Assembly (NCBI RefSeq): GCF_003002925.1
Contig: NZ_PVTK01000003.1
Location: 276,377 to 340,376, forward strand
Direction of reading: 5' to 3'
Length of the DNA stretch: 64,000 nucleotides
DNA from: Vreelandella songnenensis
GTDB taxonomy: Bacteria; Pseudomonadota; Gammaproteobacteria; Pseudomonadales; Halomonadaceae
The notes under the pieces were generated by a model. It worked only from the letters and a program-made list of their open reading frames with translations. It had not been told where the DNA came from and made no database searches. Shown piece after piece: positions 9,566 to 18,770 of the stretch. A program made the position numbers and the translations under genes. Position 1 is the first letter of the stretch. Each line of letters opens with the position of its first letter.

Positions 9566-10252
9566 TCATTCGCTTGGCGGGGTAGGGCGAATGAGGATTT
9601 CGTTGATATCGACATGGGGTGGCTGGGAGAGTGCGTAAACGACCGCGTTGGCGATGTCGCGATCTTCCAGGGCATGTTCCGGCGGCTCATCGAAGAAGGG
9701 CGTATCGACCATGCCAGGCTCGATCAGGGTGACGCGCATGCCAGAGCCGCGAAGCTCTTCGCGCAGGTTATTGCCTATACCGGTTACTGCCCATTTAGTG
9801 GCGCTGTACATGGAGCCGGGAATGGTCGTACGGCCAGCGGCAGAGCCGGTCAGCAATACGTGGCCCTTGCAACGCTTGAGCGCGGGAAGACTTGCCTGAA
9901 GCGTCAGACCAACCCCATAGATATTGGTCATGATCATATCCCGCCAGCTAGTGTGATCGGCGCCGCTGAATCCTCCCGGCGAACCGCCGCGTCCCGCGTT
10001 GGCAAATACAGCGTCCAGACGGCCAAAGGTTTCCAGTGTCTGGTCGATCATCGCCTGCTGCTGATCCATATCGGTCACATCAAGCGCGCAGGTCAGGACG
10101 TTTTCCGGCCCCAGTTCCTGGGCAAGCGCTTCGAGCTTGTCGACTGAGCGCGCGGCCAGTACCAGTTGGTAGCCTTCTCGTGCGGCGGCACGTGCGGTAG
10201 CTGCACCAATGCCGCTCGAGGCGCCGGTAATCAGTAACACGCCGTGTTGCAT
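9566..10252 (-). CDS. SDR family oxidoreductase
   Basis: Classical short-chain dehydrogenase/reductase of 228 residues. The start at 10252 is preceded by AAGGAG at good spacing; the frame is open upstream to 10318 without a ribosome site. It has the NAD(P)-binding TGASSGIGAATA near residue 9, the structural NAG (FANAGRGG), the catalytic serine (LTGSAAG) and the YSATK tyrosine-lysine pair. An arginine in AARSVDK after the second strand suggests NADP(H). The substrate is unknown. It stands alone between the tandem repeat region and the nitrate regulator. Confidence 0.9.
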   Translation of the reverse strand: MQHGVLLITGASSGIGAATARAAAREGYQLVLAARSVDKLEALAQELGPENVLTCALDVTDMDQQQAMIDQTLETFGRLDAVFANAGRGGSPGGFSGADHTSWRDMIMTNIYGVGLTLQASLPALKRCKGHVLLTGSAAGRTTIPGSMYSATKWAVTGIGNNLREELRGSGMRVTLIEPGMVDTPFFDEPPEHALEDRDIANAVVYALSQPPHVDINEILIRPTPPSE

Positions 10253-10363
10253 GGTGGCACTCCTTGCTAAGCCATAAACATGAACTTTCAGAATGGCTAA
10301 TACAGGGCAATCTTGCAAACCGGCTGTATTGCAAACCGACTGTCTTTTAAACCGAGTGCGGCG

Positions 10364-11665
10364 TCAGGAACCCGCCTGTCGGGCGCTTGACGTCTCTTTA
10401 TCGAGCATGGGCGAAAGATCGAGAATCGCCTGGGCCATATCCGCCATGCTTCTGCTCTGGTCCATAGAGGTCTTGCGCAGGAAACGGTAGGCCTCTTCCT
10501 CGCTCATGCCCTGGTGCGCCATGATCAGCCCCTTGGCGCGCTCGATCAGCTTGCGCTCACGCAGCGCCTTGCGCGTACTTTCAAGCTCATCGCTTAGCCC
10601 TCGCAGACGGCTGGACTGCGCCTGGGTCAGCTCGATCAGTGAGCGGCCAAGGGGCGAGGTCAGCGCACTGGCGGTCAAGTCGCCTAACGGCTGAGCGTGG
10701 TGCTGGGTAGCGTCCCTGACATCGCTCAGGGCGAGCAGCTGTTCACAGGGGGTGCCGGTGTGGTGAGGTGGTTGGGTCCTGGCCTGCTCGAGCGCGGCCT
10801 GGGCCTTGGCGATCTTGCGGTAGCAAAGGGTGATGAGCTGCTTGTGGAGAGCCTCTTCAACGCTTTTTATCGCATCGATACGCAGCGTGGTCAGCTCATA
10901 CCAGGTATCACCCAGCGCACTGGAACCCGCTTGCCGATAGGCGGGTTGGCACGCCGCCTCGCGCAGTTGATGAATGCCTGTCAACGTGCTGTTGGAAACC
11001 GCCTGTTGCCAGTCGCGCTCGGCTTGCTGTGTGGCAAACTCGATGAAGGTATCGAAACAGCGCTGCTGATCCTCAACCAGCTGGTTGAGAAGCTCACGAT
11101 GCGCGTCATCAAAATGGCCAAGGGTAAAGCCGAACGCGCCGCAGGCCCGTTCCTGGCCCGCCAGCTCCTTGCCCTGCATCAGATGAAACATGGCCACCAG
11201 GGTTCGAGTAATCTCTGGGTCATCGGCGGTATCGGCGGCTTCGAACACGACCGCCAACAGGCCGCTGATCAGGTGGTTGAAGGCCTGAGTCGCCGCATCG
11301 GGGGAAATCGCAAACGCATCCACGGCGCTGCGCAGCGTGCCCAGGTCATCAAGGGCATGCCACACCACTGCAATCCGGCGTAAAAGGCGGGCAGCGGCCT
11401 GTGGGCGCGCCTCTTCGCTCAACGCCTCCAGACGCTTGCGCATCAGCGTTTCGGCCTCCTTGCTATGCTTGAGGAAGGTCTGGCGGCGGGCTTGAAAACG
11501 CTGGCCTTGGGAGGCGAGATAGACCGTCGAGGCGCCGCGCTCGCGCTGAAGCACATGGATGAAACGGCTGATGTCGCCGACGATTTCCGACGTCGTGGCC
11601 AGATGAGTGAGATTGTCGATATCGCAACGAATGGCGGTCAAGAGTAGCTTTTTAGCGGGTGACAT
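10364..11665 (-). CDS. nasR: NIT-ANTAR nitrate-responsive antiterminator, NasR-like
   Basis: Cytoplasmic regulator of 433 residues. The N-terminal NIT sensor (about 30-290) contains ISRFIHVLQRERGASTVYLA, the start of the nitrate/nitrite-sensing helical bundle. The C-terminal ANTAR domain (about 365-425) contains ERKLIERAKGLIMAHQGMSEEEAYRFLRK, a three-helix RNA-binding module. This is the architecture of Klebsiella NasR, which binds nitrate and prevents termination in the leader of nitrate assimilation genes. It is preceded by AAAAGGAAAACGCC and lies 106 bp downstream of the nitrate transporter on the same strand, so it is likely co-transcribed. Targets may also include assimilation genes outside this window. 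Confidence 0.9.
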   Translation of the reverse strand: MSPAKKLLLTAIRCDIDNLTHLATTSEIVGDISRFIHVLQRERGASTVYLASQGQRFQARRQTFLKHSKEAETLMRKRLEALSEEARPQAAARLLRRIAVVWHALDDLGTLRSAVDAFAISPDAATQAFNHLISGLLAVVFEAADTADDPEITRTLVAMFHLMQGKELAGQERACGAFGFTLGHFDDAHRELLNQLVEDQQRCFDTFIEFATQQAERDWQQAVSNSTLTGIHQLREAACQPAYRQAGSSALGDTWYELTTLRIDAIKSVEEALHKQLITLCYRKIAKAQAALEQARTQPPHHTGTPCEQLLALSDVRDATQHHAQPLGDLTASALTSPLGRSLIELTQAQSSRLRGLSDELESTRKALRERKLIERAKGLIMAHQGMSEEEAYRFLRKTSMDQSRSMADMAQAILDLSPMLDKETSSARQAGS

Positions 11666-11700
11666 GGCGTTTTCCTTTTACTCGCCGCCGTGATCCATCC

Positions 11701-11726
11701 GCCCCGGCGCGCAGAGCGTCCGGGGC
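11701..11726 (-). other. GC-rich hairpin between transporter and regulator
   Basis: Arms GCCCCGG and CCGGGGC are perfect over 7 bp with a 12-nt loop. It lies in the 106-bp gap between the nitrate transporter and its ANTAR regulator. No T-run follows on the minus strand, so its role as attenuator, processing site or stabiliser is open. Confidence 0.45.
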
Positions 11727-11771
11727 GAAATACTGCAGGTCAAGGCGATCGCATTTATGTCATGGTTGGCA

Positions 11772-13124
11772 TTAGCGTAATGAGAGCGCTCCTGAGCCTG
11801 TATCACTGCCTGCAGCGTCGCGATAAGCCTGAGCTTCGCGGGCTTCCGTGGCATCACTGAAACGAACCACCAGTACGCAGGAGGCCAGCACCAGCACGGT
11901 CAGCCCCAGGTAGAAAAGGCCCTGCTGATAGCTCAGGTTTTCACTGCGAAACAGGAACGCGGCGGAGACGGCCCCCACGTTGCCGCCGGCGCCCACAATG
12001 CCGGCAACGGCGCCCAGGGCTTTCTTGTTGATGAATGGCACTACGCCGAACGTGGCGCCTTCGGCCATCTGTACGAACAGGCTGAACACCAGCATGATGC
12101 CAATGGCGAGGCTCAGTACGTGCATCTGCGAAAACGCGATCAGCGCGATGCCTTCGCAAACCAGGGCGATGAACAGCCAGCGCACGCGCCCTTTAAGCCC
12201 GTTTTGGCGGGCAAACAGGTCCGAAAACACGCCGCCCAGCGTACGGGCAAAAATATTCATCAGCCCGAACAGCCCGGCAATCATCCCGGCGGTGGCCAGG
12301 CTCAGCTCGAAGTGGTCAAAAAAGTAGATGGCGGCGATATTATTGATCGTGAGCTCGACGCCGAAGCACAGGCCGTAAACGATGAACAGGGCCCAGACGC
12401 GAATGTCCTTTGCCGCCGCCAGAAAACTGTGCATGGCACTGTTCTCACCCGTGGCCTCGGGCAGCTCGCCGCGGGCGCGCAGATCGCTGAAGTTGCCGTC
12501 CGGCGCATCCTGGGTGAGAAACCAGTAGCCAATACCGGTCACGAACAGCACGATGCCAGGCACCACCATGGCTAGGCGCCAGCCTAGCGTTTCGCTGACG
12601 CCAAGCATCAGAAGTCCCGAAAAGATGAGCGGCATCAGTATCTGTGTCGTGCCGCCGCCCAGGTTGCCCCAACCGGCGCTGGTGGCATTGGCGGTACCCA
12701 CGACATTGGGGGCAAACATCACAGTGGTATGGTACTGGGTAATCACGAAAGAGGCGCCGATCGCGCCGATGGCCAGGCGGGCCAGCAGAAAGGTTTCAAA
12801 GCTGTCGGCAAAGGCAATGCCCATGACCGGGATCGAGCCAAGCACCAGCAGGCCACTATAGGTTTTACGCGGGCCCAGGCGGTCGCACAGCAGGCCAATC
12901 AGCAGCCTGACAATCACGGTAATCGCCACCGAGGCAATAATCGTGTTGCCGATTTGGGTTTGGGTCAGCGACAGGTCTTCGCGCACCACCGCCATCAGCG
13001 GCGCAATGCCGAACCAGCCGAAAAAGCAGACGTGGAAAGCAAACCACGATAAATGGAAGGCGCGCATGTGTGGCGTCGAGAAGTTGAACAGCCGAATACG
13101 GTTGGCTTTGTTACGTATGTCCAT
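11772..13124 (-). CDS. NarK/NasA-type nitrate/nitrite MFS transporter
   Basis: Major facilitator of the nitrate-nitrite porter family, 450 residues, about 12 membrane helices. The two nitrate-signature glycine-rich stretches are visible: SAGWGNLGGGTTQILMP near residue 150 and GAVAGIVGAGGNVGAV near residue 375. The helix 2-3 loop reads CDRLGPRKTYSG. It moves nitrate and/or nitrite across the inner membrane. Its neighbour is a nitrate-sensing antiterminator, so uptake for assimilation is more likely than respiration here; no reductase genes are in the window. The start is preceded by a GAGGCC ribosome site. Confidence 0.92.
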   Translation of the reverse strand: MDIRNKANRIRLFNFSTPHMRAFHLSWFAFHVCFFGWFGIAPLMAVVREDLSLTQTQIGNTIIASVAITVIVRLLIGLLCDRLGPRKTYSGLLVLGSIPVMGIAFADSFETFLLARLAIGAIGASFVITQYHTTVMFAPNVVGTANATSAGWGNLGGGTTQILMPLIFSGLLMLGVSETLGWRLAMVVPGIVLFVTGIGYWFLTQDAPDGNFSDLRARGELPEATGENSAMHSFLAAAKDIRVWALFIVYGLCFGVELTINNIAAIYFFDHFELSLATAGMIAGLFGLMNIFARTLGGVFSDLFARQNGLKGRVRWLFIALVCEGIALIAFSQMHVLSLAIGIMLVFSLFVQMAEGATFGVVPFINKKALGAVAGIVGAGGNVGAVSAAFLFRSENLSYQQGLFYLGLTVLVLASCVLVVRFSDATEAREAQAYRDAAGSDTGSGALSLR

Positions 13125-13203
13125 GGAAAGGCCTCACGGGGAACCAGTTGAGCATCACGTAACGCCGAATCGCTGTGTCGCGCCACGTGTTTACGAGAAC
13201 ATG

Positions 13204-13219
13204 CCTTCGTCGTTGAAGG
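13204..13219 (-). promoter_or_regulatory. Possible ANTAR-type hexaloop hairpin in nitrate transporter leader
   Basis: On the minus strand, CCTTC-AACGAC-GAAGG forms a perfect 5-bp stem with a 6-nt loop that has A at position 1 and G at position 4 and a C-G closing pair. That is the pattern reported for ANTAR target hairpins. It lies 80-95 nt upstream of the transporter start. I could not find the second hexaloop hairpin or a T-tract terminator, both expected of a full ANTAR leader. The rest of the 302-bp gap (13125-13426) shows no gene. Confidence 0.3.
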
Positions 13220-13426
13220 TCAGGCTCGACGCACTCGTACCCCGTCAGGGCCTGGTCTACGCCTACCACCACATAGCCTAGTTAAGCAATTAGTCCGCCA
13301 GCGGATATTTTCTGCTTGTTTTTCATTTGCATAGATATAAAAAGGGGGAGTGAGCAAGCATGAGGCAGCCGTCCTGCGCGCCATAGACGAGCGCCGCACA
13401 GGCGAGATGCATCAGATTAGTGCCGT

Positions 13427-14446
13427 TTATTCGTGCAGGTAGACCGAGTCGATATCCAGCGTGGAGTGCTGGCCGATGGCGGCAAAGTTGTCTTCAAGCC
13501 AGCGCCCGGCGGCGGCGCGCCCCTGTTCGAAGAGATGGGTAAGAAACGCCCACTCCGAATTGAGTTTGCTCGACACCGAAAGCTCCTCCAGCGCCTGTTC
13601 GCCACTGATGCGGTGAAACAGCGCCTGCTGGTAGCAGTTTTCGATACCCTGCTCTTCCAGGGCGTGCTGGAGCAGCGCGATCATGCGGATCTCCTTGATC
13701 AGCGCGGAGTTGAAGGTGATCTCGTTGAGCCGGTTCATGATCGCCGCTGCCGACGTGGGCACTGTATCGCGGCTGATGGGGTTGATCTGCACCAGCAGAA
13801 TGTCACGTGCGCTGCACTCCTCCATCAGAGGGAAGAGCGCGGGATTGCCCATGTAGCCGCCATCCCAGTAGGCTTCGCCGTCGATTTCGACGGCCTGGAA
13901 GATCAGCGGCAGGCAAGCCGAGGCCATGACGGCATCAAGGCTCATCTCTTCCCGGCGGAAGACGCGCTGCTTGCCGGAGCGCACATTGGTGGCGGTCACG
14001 AACAGCTTCAACTGATCGCAGCGACGCACGCGCTCGAAATCGATGTGCTCTTTCACAATCTTGCGCAGCGGGTTGATGTTCATCGGGTTGAATTGGTAGG
14101 GCGACACCAGGCGGGTCATGATATCCATGGCCAGATAACCCGGCGAGCTATCCAGACTCCAGTTGCCGGTCCAGACATCCAGGGGAGAGCGTCGTATAGG
14201 GCTTGCCATGCCGGCGCGACTGACGGCTTGCCAGAAATCCTGCAAGGCCTGACGGGCGAGCGCTTTATCGCCTCGGGTCAGCGCATCGGCCATGACCACG
14301 CCGTTCATGGCACCGGCGCTGGTGCCGCTGATGCCTTCGATCTCGATGCGCTCATCTTCCAGCAGGCGGTCAATCACGCCCCAGGAGTAGGCGCCGTGGG
14401 CACCGCCCCCTTGCAAGGCGAGATCCAGCTTCTTGGTTTGCGTCAT
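13427..14446 (-). CDS. Patatin-like phospholipase
   Basis: Predicted serine lipid acyl hydrolase of 339 residues. The oxyanion-hole glycine loop is LQGGGAHGAYSWGV (about 10-23), the nucleophile elbow is GTSAG (about 40-44), and the catalytic aspartate lies in DGGYMGNP near residue 190. It has no signal peptide, so it probably acts in the cytoplasm or at the inner face of the membrane. The ribosome site GAGGA precedes the ATG. It is transcribed toward the nitrate genes but separated from them by 302 bp. Patatin-like proteins serve in lipid turnover or as effectors; nothing nearby tells which. Confidence 0.9.
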   Translation of the reverse strand: MTQTKKLDLALQGGGAHGAYSWGVIDRLLEDERIEIEGISGTSAGAMNGVVMADALTRGDKALARQALQDFWQAVSRAGMASPIRRSPLDVWTGNWSLDSSPGYLAMDIMTRLVSPYQFNPMNINPLRKIVKEHIDFERVRRCDQLKLFVTATNVRSGKQRVFRREEMSLDAVMASACLPLIFQAVEIDGEAYWDGGYMGNPALFPLMEECSARDILLVQINPISRDTVPTSAAAIMNRLNEITFNSALIKEIRMIALLQHALEEQGIENCYQQALFHRISGEQALEELSVSSKLNSEWAFLTHLFEQGRAAAGRWLEDNFAAIGQHSTLDIDSVYLHE

Positions 14447-14555
14447 AGGTCCTCATCCCGGGTAGGCGTGTACTATGCTGCGCTGCGACGTTTACCCAGC
14501 ATGGCACAAGAATGTCCCCATGACCTGCAACGAGAGCCTTTAACCGAGTAATCCT

Positions 14556-15278
14556 TCAGCGCTGTGCCAGATGGGTGGCGCCAGCGTTGCAGCGCAGAAA
14601 GCTCGACGTGGCGAGCCACTCCTGATCCGGATAGTAGGCGAATACGTACTGGTCTTCGCGCAGACTGTCGATCAGCGGATAGGTAATATCCTGGCGTACC
14701 GCCGGACAGCCGTGGCTGCGGCCCAGCCGCCCGGTCTGGGCAATGAACGCATCGCTGACATAGTCGGCACCGTGTATCACGATGGCGCGCTCGTAGGCCA
14801 GATCGTTGACCTCGGGTTCCAGCCCGTCAAGACGCAGCGAATAGCCATTGCGCCCGTAGTAGCTGTTCATGGTGCGAAATAGCCCAAGGCTTGATTGATA
14901 GCTCTCCGGCGTATTGGAAAACACATCGGCGTAAGCGTCCCCGGAGCCCTGGCCGTGGGAGACAAGCTCCTCGAACAGCAGCTCGTGCTGGTGCAGATCG
15001 AACACCCACAGGCGCGGTTCGGTAGAGGGTAGCGAGTAGTCGATCACGGCAAGCCGTTCGGCGCTCGGATCTGCACAGTTGAGCGCCTGGGCGGCAAGGC
15101 GCAGGGCTTCGGGGGTGGCGGTCGGGGCCAGTTGCAGAAGCTGATGCTGAAGTGGTGAAACGCCCGGCGGTGGGGTAGAGGCGACACTGGTAAAGAAGCT
15201 GCTGGCCTGGAGAGGGAGGCTGGCAAACGTAAAAGACAGGCAGCACACCAGGGGCAAAGGGCGCAAACGGGTTACCAT
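14556..15278 (-). CDS. Murein L,D-transpeptidase catalytic domain family protein
   Basis: Exported protein of 240 residues from the ATG at 15278, which has AGGATT upstream; the frame is open to 15344. A signal peptide with a hydrophobic core (LPLVCCLSFTFASLPLQA) starts the protein. The YkuD_2-type catalytic region holds GRSHGCPAV near the C-terminus with the nucleophilic cysteine, and an upstream histidine in ERAIVIHGADYV. L,D-transpeptidases form 3-3 peptidoglycan cross-links or attach proteins to the wall. It is divergent from a second, larger L,D-transpeptidase at 15384 across about 105 bp, so both may be controlled from one intergenic region. Confidence 0.88.
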   Translation of the reverse strand: MVTRLRPLPLVCCLSFTFASLPLQASSFFTSVASTPPPGVSPLQHQLLQLAPTATPEALRLAAQALNCADPSAERLAVIDYSLPSTEPRLWVFDLHQHELLFEELVSHGQGSGDAYADVFSNTPESYQSSLGLFRTMNSYYGRNGYSLRLDGLEPEVNDLAYERAIVIHGADYVSDAFIAQTGRLGRSHGCPAVRQDITYPLIDSLREDQYVFAYYPDQEWLATSSFLRCNAGATHLAQR

Positions 15279-15383
15279 AAAGAGCAATCCTGCCGACGAT
15301 AGCGACGACGAAAAAGAGTAAACGGCTATGATAAAAGTAAGCATGCCGCGAATGGGAACTCATGGTAACGCAAGGAGAGGGCG

Positions 15384-17021
15384 ATGAACGAGAAGCAGAC
15401 ACTAAGACATTGGGCGATAGGGGCCGCTCTAGGTCTGACGCTGTCCCAAATCCCCTTCGGTACAATACCGGCGTATGCGGCCAATGCGCCGTTTCAACAG
15501 GCACTTACACAGCACCTGAACGCAGAGCAGGGTGGGCGTCTGCCGGTGGAAGAATTTTATCAGTTGCGCGACGAAAAACCGGCCTGGCAGAGTGAGTCCG
15601 CCGTTGAAGCACTGATAGCCGCACTCAACACGCTGGAAAGTGACGGCCTGAACCCCGCCGATTATCGCGCTGACCGGTTGATGAGCGAGTTCCAGAGCAG
15701 CCAGCGTTTAGGCGATTCCGCCCAGGCGGCGTTTGATATTCAAGCGACCCAGGCGCTGCTGCTGGCGCTGGACCACCTGGAGCGCGGCAAGGTGAACCCG
15801 CGCGACGTGGAGCCCAACTGGGACGTAGCGCGCCCCGAGCGCGGCTATTCACTGCTCAGGGTGGTTCACGCAGTGGATGACAATGACCTGGAGCGCGCCT
15901 TTAGCCTGGCAAGGCCCTCATCAAGCGAATACCAGCAGCTGCGCGAAGCGCTGAGCCAGTATCGGAAAATCGCCACGCTGGGCAGTGCGCCGTATCTCAG
16001 CGCGCGCGAGGAGTCCTTGCGCCCGGGAGATGTGGATGATGATGTGGCCGTGCTGCGTCAGCGCCTGACGCTGTGGGGCGAACCCGGCCTGCTGTCGGCG
16101 GACAGCAGCGCTTACCCGATGATCGGCGTTCAGGCTGCCGGCGACCGGCGTACCTTTGACGCCGAGCTCGAGATGGCCGTCAAACGCTTCCAGCGGCGCC
16201 ATCAACTGACCGACGACGGCGTGGTCGGCGAGAAGACCCGCCTGGCGATCAACGCCCCCGCCGCCTCCCGGGTGGATCAACTGCGGGTCAACCTGGAGCG
16301 CGCCCGCTGGATCACCCCCATGCAGGCCAGTGAACCGCGAGTCTGGGTGGATATTGCTGGCTTCCAGCTGCACTACATTCGGCCTAACGGCCAGCAGTGG
16401 AACGCTCGAGTAGTGGTGGGTTCCCCGCGCCGTGAGACGCCTATTATTCACTCCTCCATCAGCCATCTGACGATCAATCCCAGTTGGACCATTCCACCTA
16501 CCATCATGCGCGAGGATGTCCTGCCACGGGTACGCCAGAGTACTGACTACCTGAGCCAGCACAACATGCAGGTCATCAACATGTCCGGTGCCCAGCTGGA
16601 CCCCGCCGAGGTGGATTGGCAGCGCCCGGGGGGAGTGATGCTGCGCCAGGTGGCGGGAAACAGCAATCCGCTGGGAAGAGTGGTGGTACGCTTTCCCAAC
16701 AACGACATGATCTACCTGCACGATACGCCGGCTCAGGGGCTTTTTCAGCGTGACCAGCGGGCCTTGAGCTCTGGCTGCGTGCGCGTGGAAGGAGTGCGGG
16801 AGTTTGCCCAGATGCTGCTGCAGGATAGCGGCAGTCGCTATCAGCTGAGCTCGCTGTTGAATAGCGGCGGCAGCGACCGCAACGTCAATCTGCCGCAGCG
16901 CATCCCCGTGGCATTGCATTACCTGACTGCCTGGCCAAACGCCGAAGGCGAGGTGGAGTTTCGCTCGGATATCTATCGTCGCGATGCCTCGGTGCTCGCT
17001 GCCTTGCAGCGTTCGGTATAG
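15384..17021 (+). CDS. L,D-transpeptidase with peptidoglycan-binding domain, LdtD/YcbB-like
   Basis: Periplasmic enzyme of 545 residues with an N-terminal signal sequence (cleavage likely after PAYA near residue 32). A scaffold domain is followed by a PG_binding_1 module (about 210-290, VLRQRLTLWGE to VVGEKTRLAI) and a YkuD catalytic domain (about 310-490). The active-site signature is SSGCVRVEG with Cys465, and a histidine-containing YLHDTP segment precedes it. The domain order and length match E. coli LdtD (YcbB), which makes 3-3 cross-links under envelope stress. A strong AAGGAGA ribosome site precedes the ATG. Confidence 0.92.
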   Translation: MNEKQTLRHWAIGAALGLTLSQIPFGTIPAYAANAPFQQALTQHLNAEQGGRLPVEEFYQLRDEKPAWQSESAVEALIAALNTLESDGLNPADYRADRLMSEFQSSQRLGDSAQAAFDIQATQALLLALDHLERGKVNPRDVEPNWDVARPERGYSLLRVVHAVDDNDLERAFSLARPSSSEYQQLREALSQYRKIATLGSAPYLSAREESLRPGDVDDDVAVLRQRLTLWGEPGLLSADSSAYPMIGVQAAGDRRTFDAELEMAVKRFQRRHQLTDDGVVGEKTRLAINAPAASRVDQLRVNLERARWITPMQASEPRVWVDIAGFQLHYIRPNGQQWNARVVVGSPRRETPIIHSSISHLTINPSWTIPPTIMREDVLPRVRQSTDYLSQHNMQVINMSGAQLDPAEVDWQRPGGVMLRQVAGNSNPLGRVVVRFPNNDMIYLHDTPAQGLFQRDQRALSSGCVRVEGVREFAQMLLQDSGSRYQLSSLLNSGGSDRNVNLPQRIPVALHYLTAWPNAEGEVEFRSDIYRRDASVLAALQRSV

Positions 17022-17060
17022 CACTTGCCCAACAGGTGCTGCTTGAAAGTGCCGTCCTGA

Positions 17061-17097
17061 AAACAGTAACGCCGCCCATGGGGCGGCGTTACTGTTT
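17061..17097. terminator. Bidirectional intrinsic terminator
   Basis: A 17-bp perfect stem (AAACAGTAACGCCGCCC with its complement) around loop ATG, lying between the convergent transpeptidase and M23 peptidase genes. The A and T ends of the stem can serve as U-tracts on either strand. Confidence 0.9.
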
Positions 17098-17114
17098 GGG
17101 GTAGCGAGGGCCGT

Positions 17115-18770
17115 TTACTCGGCGTCGCTTTCTGGCTGGTAGCCTGCAACGCTGATGGTGCCGGTTTCACCGCTATCGAGCGCAGCCAGCATGGGCTCAG
17201 CCTGACGCTGGAAGGCAATCAGCGTATCGCCGCTTAGCCCCATGTTTTCCGGCAGATCGACGGTCATGGCGTTTACCGGCGAGTTGTTGACGATGACTTC
17301 GTAGTGCAGGTGAGGGCCGGTGCTGCGGCCGGTATTACCGGAAAGCGCGATACGCTCGCCCATGGTTATCCGGTCGCCCTGGCTGACCAGCGGCTGGGAA
17401 AGGTGCAGATAGCGTGTGCGATAGCCGTTGTCGTGGCGCACCACGATGTAGCGGCCGGCGGCAGGGTGGTTAGCCACTCGCTCGACGCGGCCGTTGGCTG
17501 GCGCAATCACCGGGGTGCCGATCGGCATGGCAAAGTCGGTGCCGTTATGCGGGCTGATGCGGCCGGTTACCGGGTGCTTGCGCTGGGGGTTGAAATTCGA
17601 GCTCAAGCGGTAGCTGCCCTCAAACGGGTAGCGCGCAAAGGAGGGATCGAGGCTGTTGCCATCCGGTGTATAGAAGTGGTCGTCTGTTGCATTACGCACC
17701 ACGGTAAGATCCATGCGCTCGCCGTTGTACTTGACCGCCAGCACGCGCGAGTCGAGCGCTTCACCGTCAATCATGTCGGACTCGACCAGTACCTGAAACT
17801 GGTCGCCGCGGCGGCTGTCGCGGCGGAAGTCCAGCTTCTTCTCCAGCAGTTTGGTCAGCTCGGTGACCGAGCCGCTGCTCAAGCCGGTGGCCTGGGCAGA
17901 GCGGGCAAAACTACCGCTAACGCTACCTGCGTAGAGGCGCTGAACCGGCTCGCCCTGACGCTCGATCGCGGTAACGGCGAAGTGGTCAGCGTCGCTCTCG
18001 ACCAATACGCCGTCGCGGGTATTCTTCATCATGCGCAGCGCCATCAGGCGGCCGCTCTCATCCAGCTGATAGTCGAAGCTGTGGCCTGCGCGCCAATTGG
18101 TCAGCATGCGCGGCTCGGGCAGGTCATCAAGCAGGGCCAGTACTTCGCTGTAGCCTAGCCCCAGCTCATTCTGGGCCAGCACTGCAAAGGTTTCACCAGA
18201 CTCAACGATATGCGTTTCCCACTCGGGCACGAACGGCTCTTCGGCGGCCAGTTCAAGCTCAAGAAAGGAGACGTCGTCGAACAGATCAATTCCGTAATCT
18301 TCATAGGAAGTGGCATCGGCGATTTCGACGGAAGAAGTAGGGTCGACATCGAGCATGCCGCTTGTCAGCGTACCGACAACCACTGCCATGTGCAGTGCGC
18401 CGTGATCAAGCGTGGCACCCGGCGGGGGATAGTCGGCAAGAGAAGCTTCAGCGGTTGAAATGACGTCCAGGTCAACGATTTCCTTGGCCGTCAGATCGCT
18501 AAGCGGGATATGGTCGCGGGTGGCATCGATCGCACGTGAGGCGCGATTGATTGCATCAGCCACCGGCGTGCGCTCTTGATTGAGCGACGGGATGCCGGGA
18601 GCCGAGTCACTTGGAAGCGGTACTAACACGCTTTCAAGCGGAGTATGGGGTTGGTTCAGGTCTTGGTACGTTGTAATTAATTTTTGTGCGCCCAGCACAG
18701 TGACCATAGTGGCCACGGGTAACAGTAATAATTTATGCGTGCGGGGCAGCGAATGAAGGATTCGCAACAT
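17115..18770 (-). CDS. M23 family metallopeptidase, MepM-like
   Basis: Predicted peptidoglycan endopeptidase of 551 residues from the ATG at 18770. The frame is open to 18896, but the added residues do not look like protein. An N-terminal membrane anchor or signal (LLLLPVATMVTVLGAQKLI) is followed by a LysM/OapA-like module around THIVESGETFAVLAQNELG. The C-terminal LytM/M23 domain has zinc ligands in HNGTDFAMP and HLHYEV plus the intervening histidine in RYLHLS. Family members cut 3-4 cross-links to allow wall growth. It is convergent with the L,D-transpeptidase gene, which makes 3-3 links. Confidence 0.92.
   Translation of the reverse strand: MLRILHSLPRTHKLLLLPVATMVTVLGAQKLITTYQDLNQPHTPLESVLVPLPSDSAPGIPSLNQERTPVADAINRASRAIDATRDHIPLSDLTAKEIVDLDVISTAEASLADYPPPGATLDHGALHMAVVVGTLTSGMLDVDPTSSVEIADATSYEDYGIDLFDDVSFLELELAAEEPFVPEWETHIVESGETFAVLAQNELGLGYSEVLALLDDLPEPRMLTNWRAGHSFDYQLDESGRLMALRMMKNTRDGVLVESDADHFAVTAIERQGEPVQRLYAGSVSGSFARSAQATGLSSGSVTELTKLLEKKLDFRRDSRRGDQFQVLVESDMIDGEALDSRVLAVKYNGERMDLTVVRNATDDHFYTPDGNSLDPSFARYPFEGSYRLSSNFNPQRKHPVTGRISPHNGTDFAMPIGTPVIAPANGRVERVANHPAAGRYIVVRHDNGYRTRYLHLSQPLVSQGDRITMGERIALSGNTGRSTGPHLHYEVIVNNSPVNAMTVDLPENMGLSGDTLIAFQRQAEPMLAALDSGETGTISVAGYQPESDAE

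Noticed and set aside
13125..13426. Complete two-hairpin ANTAR leader with terminator
   Set aside because: Only one hexaloop hairpin was found and no hairpin-T-run follows it.
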